This document shows, one piece after another, positions 39,878-42,659 of a DNA stretch of 42,659 nucleotides. The DNA lies in the NCBI GenBank assembly GCA_038199755.1, contig JBBPYR010000275.1, forward strand, positions 1 through 42,659, in the 5' to 3' direction. The notes beneath the pieces were generated by a model that searched no databases, was not told where the DNA came from, and worked only from the letters and a program-made list of their open reading frames with translations. The position numbers and the translations under genes were made by a program. Position 1 is the stretch's first letter. The number at the start of each line of letters is the position of its first letter. Origin of the DNA: JBBPYR01 sp038199755 (lineage in GTDB: Bacteria > Chloroflexota > Ktedonobacteria > Ktedonobacterales > Ktedonobacteraceae).

Positions 39878-41239
39878 TTAATGTTTATGTTTTCCTCCAT
39901 GATGCCCGTGCCCATGGCCGTTACCGTTGTTGTTGTTATTGTTACCCTTATCATTGTCGTTGTTGTTACCATTGTTATTGTCGTCGTCATCATTTTTGGG
40001 CAGCGTCTGATTATAGGTATTCGGGATGCCTGTCTTGACGGGTTGACCAATGTAGCTTTTAGTCCCTGCCTGATTGCTTGGTGTAGGCACGGCTTGTGTT
40101 GGCGTGGGAGTTGGTGGTGGTTGCGTTGGTGGTGTATGTTGCTTGCCGGGAACAATCGGCTGAATAGGATAGTTGTTCCACAGTGGGAACGCGGTAAAGA
40201 TGGGGGAAAGCTGGCTATGATGGTGCGAAGAGTAAAATGAGAAGCCAAGCCACGCGGGTAGCACAAATAAGCAGAGAAGTGCAGCTACGGCTAGTGCGAT
40301 GGGTCGCTTTTTAGCCGCTATTTTTTGTAACATTGGTGGCGTTGTCGCTTTGCGAGAGGTGGGTAATGCGGTCACAACGGCGGAGGGCGTGAATCCGCTG
40401 GGACGAACGTTGACCGTTGTCTGAGAGCTAATCGCATTGCGATACGCCTGTGCGAACTCACGAGCGGAAGCGAAACGCTGCTGTGGATTTTTTTCCAGGG
40501 CATGCAATAATACCTGCTCTATCGCTGGTTCGATGGCGGGATTAATCGTTGATGGTGGCGGTGGTAGTTCCTGGAGATGTTTCCAATAAATACCCATTGG
40601 CGTGGTGCTCTTGAAAGGTACGCGCCCGGTGAGCATCTGGTAGAGGACGATCCCCAGCGCATAGAGGTCACTGCTTTTCGATGCAGGTTGATCTATGAGC
40701 TCTGGTGCCATGTATTCGGGCGTGCCAATCAATGCTCCCGGTTGGGTGATACTGCTGTCAGTTTCTAGATGTTTCACCAGTCCAAAATCGGAGAGATAGA
40801 CGTGCAAGCCGTCACGCAGTAAAACATTCGACGGCTTGATATCACGATGAACAATGCCATGATCATGGGCATGTTGGAGCGCACTCGCCAATTGATCTAA
40901 GATGGATGCGGCTTCTGTTGGTGATAGAGGGCCATGTGCTATCCGCTCACGTAGGGTGCCCTGTTCAATGTATGGCATGACCATATAGCACCAGGGGTCG
41001 TATTCGCCGTAGTCGAAGGAGGGTAAAATATGATCGTGCTCCAAGGTGGAGACTGCATACATTTCACGGCGAAAACGTTCACAAAATTCTGTATTATCTT
41101 GTTGTACTAGCTTGACTGCAACTTTCTGATTGGTGCGTGTATCTATTGCTAGATAGATCTCTGACATGCCCCCGCGTGCCAGGCGTCGTTGCAGTTGATA
41201 GTGTTGGGCGAGGGTGATTCCTTCAAGTACCGACATCAT
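39878..41239 (-). CDS. Membrane Ser/Thr protein kinase with Asn/Asp/His-rich tail
   Basis: The 453-residue kinase has LARGGMSEIYLAIDTRTNQK, the catalytic lysine in VAVKLV, HRDIKPSNVLL, SDFGLVK and GTPEYMAPE, so the active site is intact. A membrane helix (about 312-334, IALAVAALLCLFVLPAWLGF) follows. The outer tail is Pro/Thr-rich and then low complexity: an Asp/Asn run, then HGHGHHGGKHKH at the very end. That end could bind divalent metal such as zinc or copper, which suggests a metal-linked sensor. The tail DNA is a near-repeat of AAC/GAT codons. The gene precedes kinase 1 on the same strand, 136 bases apart. Confidence 0.92.
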   Translation of the reverse strand: MMSVLEGITLAQHYQLQRRLARGGMSEIYLAIDTRTNQKVAVKLVQQDNTEFCERFRREMYAVSTLEHDHILPSFDYGEYDPWCYMVMPYIEQGTLRERIAHGPLSPTEAASILDQLASALQHAHDHGIVHRDIKPSNVLLRDGLHVYLSDFGLVKHLETDSSITQPGALIGTPEYMAPELIDQPASKSSDLYALGIVLYQMLTGRVPFKSTTPMGIYWKHLQELPPPPSTINPAIEPAIEQVLLHALEKNPQQRFASAREFAQAYRNAISSQTTVNVRPSGFTPSAVVTALPTSRKATTPPMLQKIAAKKRPIALAVAALLCLFVLPAWLGFSFYSSHHHSQLSPIFTAFPLWNNYPIQPIVPGKQHTPPTQPPPTPTPTQAVPTPSNQAGTKSYIGQPVKTGIPNTYNQTLPKNDDDDNNNGNNNDNDKGNNNNNNGNGHGHGHHGGKHKH

Positions 41240-41413
41240 ATCACCATTAATTTCTAAAAAAAATTTTCATTCCATTGAGTACACGCGTGTCTATGTAAAA
41301 TAGTGTCAGAATAAACTCGGCGTTCTATAAATATATTTGCCTACTTGTATGTACGAAATAGACAGGGGAGTATAACTAGATAGGTGTAAGTTGGCACTAT
41401 CGATCACGGAACC
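41240..41413. other. Intergenic region upstream of kinase 2
   Basis: This A/T-rich stretch probably contains the promoter for the kinase on the minus strand. I found no pair of boxes clear enough to name. Confidence 0.3.
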
Positions 41414-41447
41414 TCCGTAGGGACGCGCTGAAGCTGGTCCCTACGGA
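41414..41447 (-). terminator. 11-bp inverted repeat after the dipeptidase gene
   Basis: Arms 41414-41424 and 41437-41447 (TCCGTAGGGAC and complement) are perfect around 12 bases. The repeat lies 19 bases after the dipeptidase stop. Its GTAGGGAC character resembles the repeat at 1341-1413. Confidence 0.7.
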
Positions 41448-41466
41448 TTTGGCAACAACTCTGTTG

Positions 41467-42537
41467 CTATTGGGGTAGGGCTTGTGCCAAGAAGCGTCGC
41501 CAGTTGCCACCCATGATGCCTACGACATCCTCCTCTCTATAGCCTTTGTGTTTGAGGGCATCGGCTAGTTTGGCGATGTCGGCTATCGTGTCCAGTTCGA
41601 CTGGCGTCTCCTCGCGCCCAAAGCCGCCGTCTACGTCGGTACCGATGCCGACATGACGGGTGGTTCCGGTGAGTTGGCAGATATGGTCGATGTGGCGCAC
41701 TACGTCTGCCAGCGAAATCTGAAAGCGGTTGTCGCGGCTCCATGTGCCATCGAGGAAGGCGTTGACGGGCATAACGCCAATGACACTGTCACGTTCGGCG
41801 AGGGCGCGAATCATGTCGTCGCTGAGATGGCGGTCAGTGGGGGTGAAGATGCGGCAGTTGCTATGGCTGGCGATGACTGGCCCGTGGAAGGACTGTAAGG
41901 CTTGCCAGAAGCTTTCCTCGGCGAGGTGTGAGGTATCGAGGATCAGACCCACGCGTTCCATCTCTGTGAGCAATTCTTTTCCGGCGGGCGTCAGTGGGCC
42001 GGGTGCGCGAGTGCCACCACTGTAGCGTGTACCGCTCCAGGCTAGCCCGACGATGCGCAAGCCATCAGCAAACCACTGCGCGGCCTCAGCTGGCGTGCGA
42101 ATGGCATCGGCCCCTTCTAGTAGCGGTACGATACCAAGCGGTCGTTGTGGGTCGTCGGCGGACGATTGTTCCCACGCGGTAAGCACACGTTGTAGATCGC
42201 GCTGGTTCTGGATGAGTGAAACGCCCGGCTCCTCGGCCAGTGTGCGATAATAGGCGAGCTGGCCCTGTCCGGCGCGATGAGCTTCTTCGGCGGTGCGATA
42301 AGATTGTGAATGGCAATCATCTATTGGGGTTGTGTTGCCGAGAGGAAAGAGGAAGATGACGCCGAAAATGAGGCCCACGCCGCCGCGTCGAAGCTCTGGT
42401 AGACCCGCCATTGCGATGCCATTAGGGTTAGGGTTGTTGGCTTCTTGCTCGCGTATGGCATAGGCGGAGAGGCGAATATCACGTCTCCACTCCAAGGCGT
42501 TGTAGGCAATATCTTCGTGACCGTCAATGATAAGCAT
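41467..42537 (-). CDS. Membrane (renal-type) dipeptidase, peptidase family M19
   Basis: M19 enzymes cleave dipeptides, including D-amino-acid containing ones, with a two-zinc site. The 356-residue protein begins MLIIDGHEDIAYN, in which H and D of DGHED are the first zinc ligands. The bridging glutamate lies in LLEGADAI (about 142), and the histidines of VIASHSNCR and RHLSDDMIR supply the other site. Ile-Gly-x-D-x-DGGFG near the end (GIGTDVDGGFG) also fits. The ATG at 42537 is chosen since CAGGAGTC precedes it; the upstream 27 residues of the longer frame have no family counterpart. There is no signal peptide, so it is probably cytoplasmic, unlike mammalian renal dipeptidase. Confidence 0.92.
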   Translation of the reverse strand: MLIIDGHEDIAYNALEWRRDIRLSAYAIREQEANNPNPNGIAMAGLPELRRGGVGLIFGVIFLFPLGNTTPIDDCHSQSYRTAEEAHRAGQGQLAYYRTLAEEPGVSLIQNQRDLQRVLTAWEQSSADDPQRPLGIVPLLEGADAIRTPAEAAQWFADGLRIVGLAWSGTRYSGGTRAPGPLTPAGKELLTEMERVGLILDTSHLAEESFWQALQSFHGPVIASHSNCRIFTPTDRHLSDDMIRALAERDSVIGVMPVNAFLDGTWSRDNRFQISLADVVRHIDHICQLTGTTRHVGIGTDVDGGFGREETPVELDTIADIAKLADALKHKGYREEDVVGIMGGNWRRFLAQALPQ

Positions 42538-42556
42538 GTAAGACTCCTGGTTTTCT

Positions 42557-42569
42557 TTGTATGATACAA
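42557..42569. promoter_or_regulatory. 13-bp palindrome in the dipeptidase leader
   Basis: TTGTAT-G-ATACAA is symmetric and stands 20 bases before the start codon, between two divergent genes. A minus-strand promoter candidate with TTGCCT and TACACT 18 bases apart is nearby. It may be an operator, though chance cannot be excluded. Confidence 0.3.
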
Positions 42570-42648
42570 TTTTTGCATGGATGGATATAGTGTAGCAAAG
42601 GATGCAAGAAATAGGCAAAATATGGGTGTAATTAAGGAGGGTATGTGT

Positions 42649-42659
42649 ATGCCAGATCA
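42649..42659 (+). CDS. Start of an unidentified gene cut by the window edge
   Basis: AAGGAGG (42634-42640) stands eight bases before the ATG at 42649, which is followed by CCAGATCA. The codons M-P-D are all that can be read. An ATG at 42643 is too close to the ribosome site. The gene is divergent from the dipeptidase. Product unknown. Confidence 0.5.

Overview
The window looks like chromosomal DNA of a spore-forming, filamentous Chloroflexota of the Ktedonobacteria type. This is an inference from content: GC slightly above 50 percent, a dnaN-recF pair without dnaA beside it, eukaryotic-like Ser/Thr kinases with extracytoplasmic tails, a Uma2-family nuclease, an S53 acid protease, sdhCDAB, a GH57 enzyme and a CarH-like B12 regulator. 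No phage, IS element, CRISPR array or rRNA operon was seen. The left edge (about 1-140) is C-rich and carries a 19-base C run, so it may be poor contig-end sequence.

Layout. 149-2571 (minus): recF and dnaN, with a dnaN promoter and a 25-bp inverted repeat between them. 2806-3933: class III CoA-transferase. 4190-5893: large secreted protein. 5968-7056 (minus): CarH/LitR-like regulator, divergent from the pcrA helicase gene (7400-9874). 9942-10543 (minus): RelE/YefM-type toxin-antitoxin pair with its own promoter and nested palindromes. 10607-14468 (minus): nucleoside-type ABC importer (two permeases and a double ATPase) lacking a binding-protein gene, divergent from rho (15026-16285). 16339-17811: GH57 enzyme. 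18059-18619: HNH protein. 19007-19083: tRNA-Pro(CGG). 19250-24200 (minus): mutL-priA operon. 24417-24974: Uma2 nuclease. 25335-28690: sdhCDAB. 28780-29664: epoxide hydrolase-like protein. 29870-30658: membrane protein. 30723-31129 (minus): hicAB with a nonsense codon in hicA. 31495-33324: S53 peptidase. 33434-34087: nitroreductase. 34258-35433: lipoprotein. 35499-37530 (minus): hemE-hemH. 37726-41239 (minus): two membrane Ser/Thr kinases. 41467-42537 (minus): M19 dipeptidase. The first bases of another plus-strand gene are at the right edge.

The genes are mostly housekeeping and form no single pathway: replication and repair (dnaN, recF, pcrA, priA, mutL), respiration (sdhCDAB), haem synthesis (hemE, hemH), transcription termination (rho), nucleoside uptake and envelope signalling. 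The most striking feature lies between genes. At least eleven gene ends carry inverted repeats, several of them perfect with 22-35-bp arms and each with a different sequence, mostly within 20 bases of a stop codon. They look like oversized terminators whose arms stay free of mismatches. Other points of interest are a 129-bp exact tandem duplication inside mutL, an apparent single-codon knock-out of the HicA toxin, a short leader ORF that overlaps the start of rho, and CarH-type photoreceptor residues in the MerR/B12 regulator.
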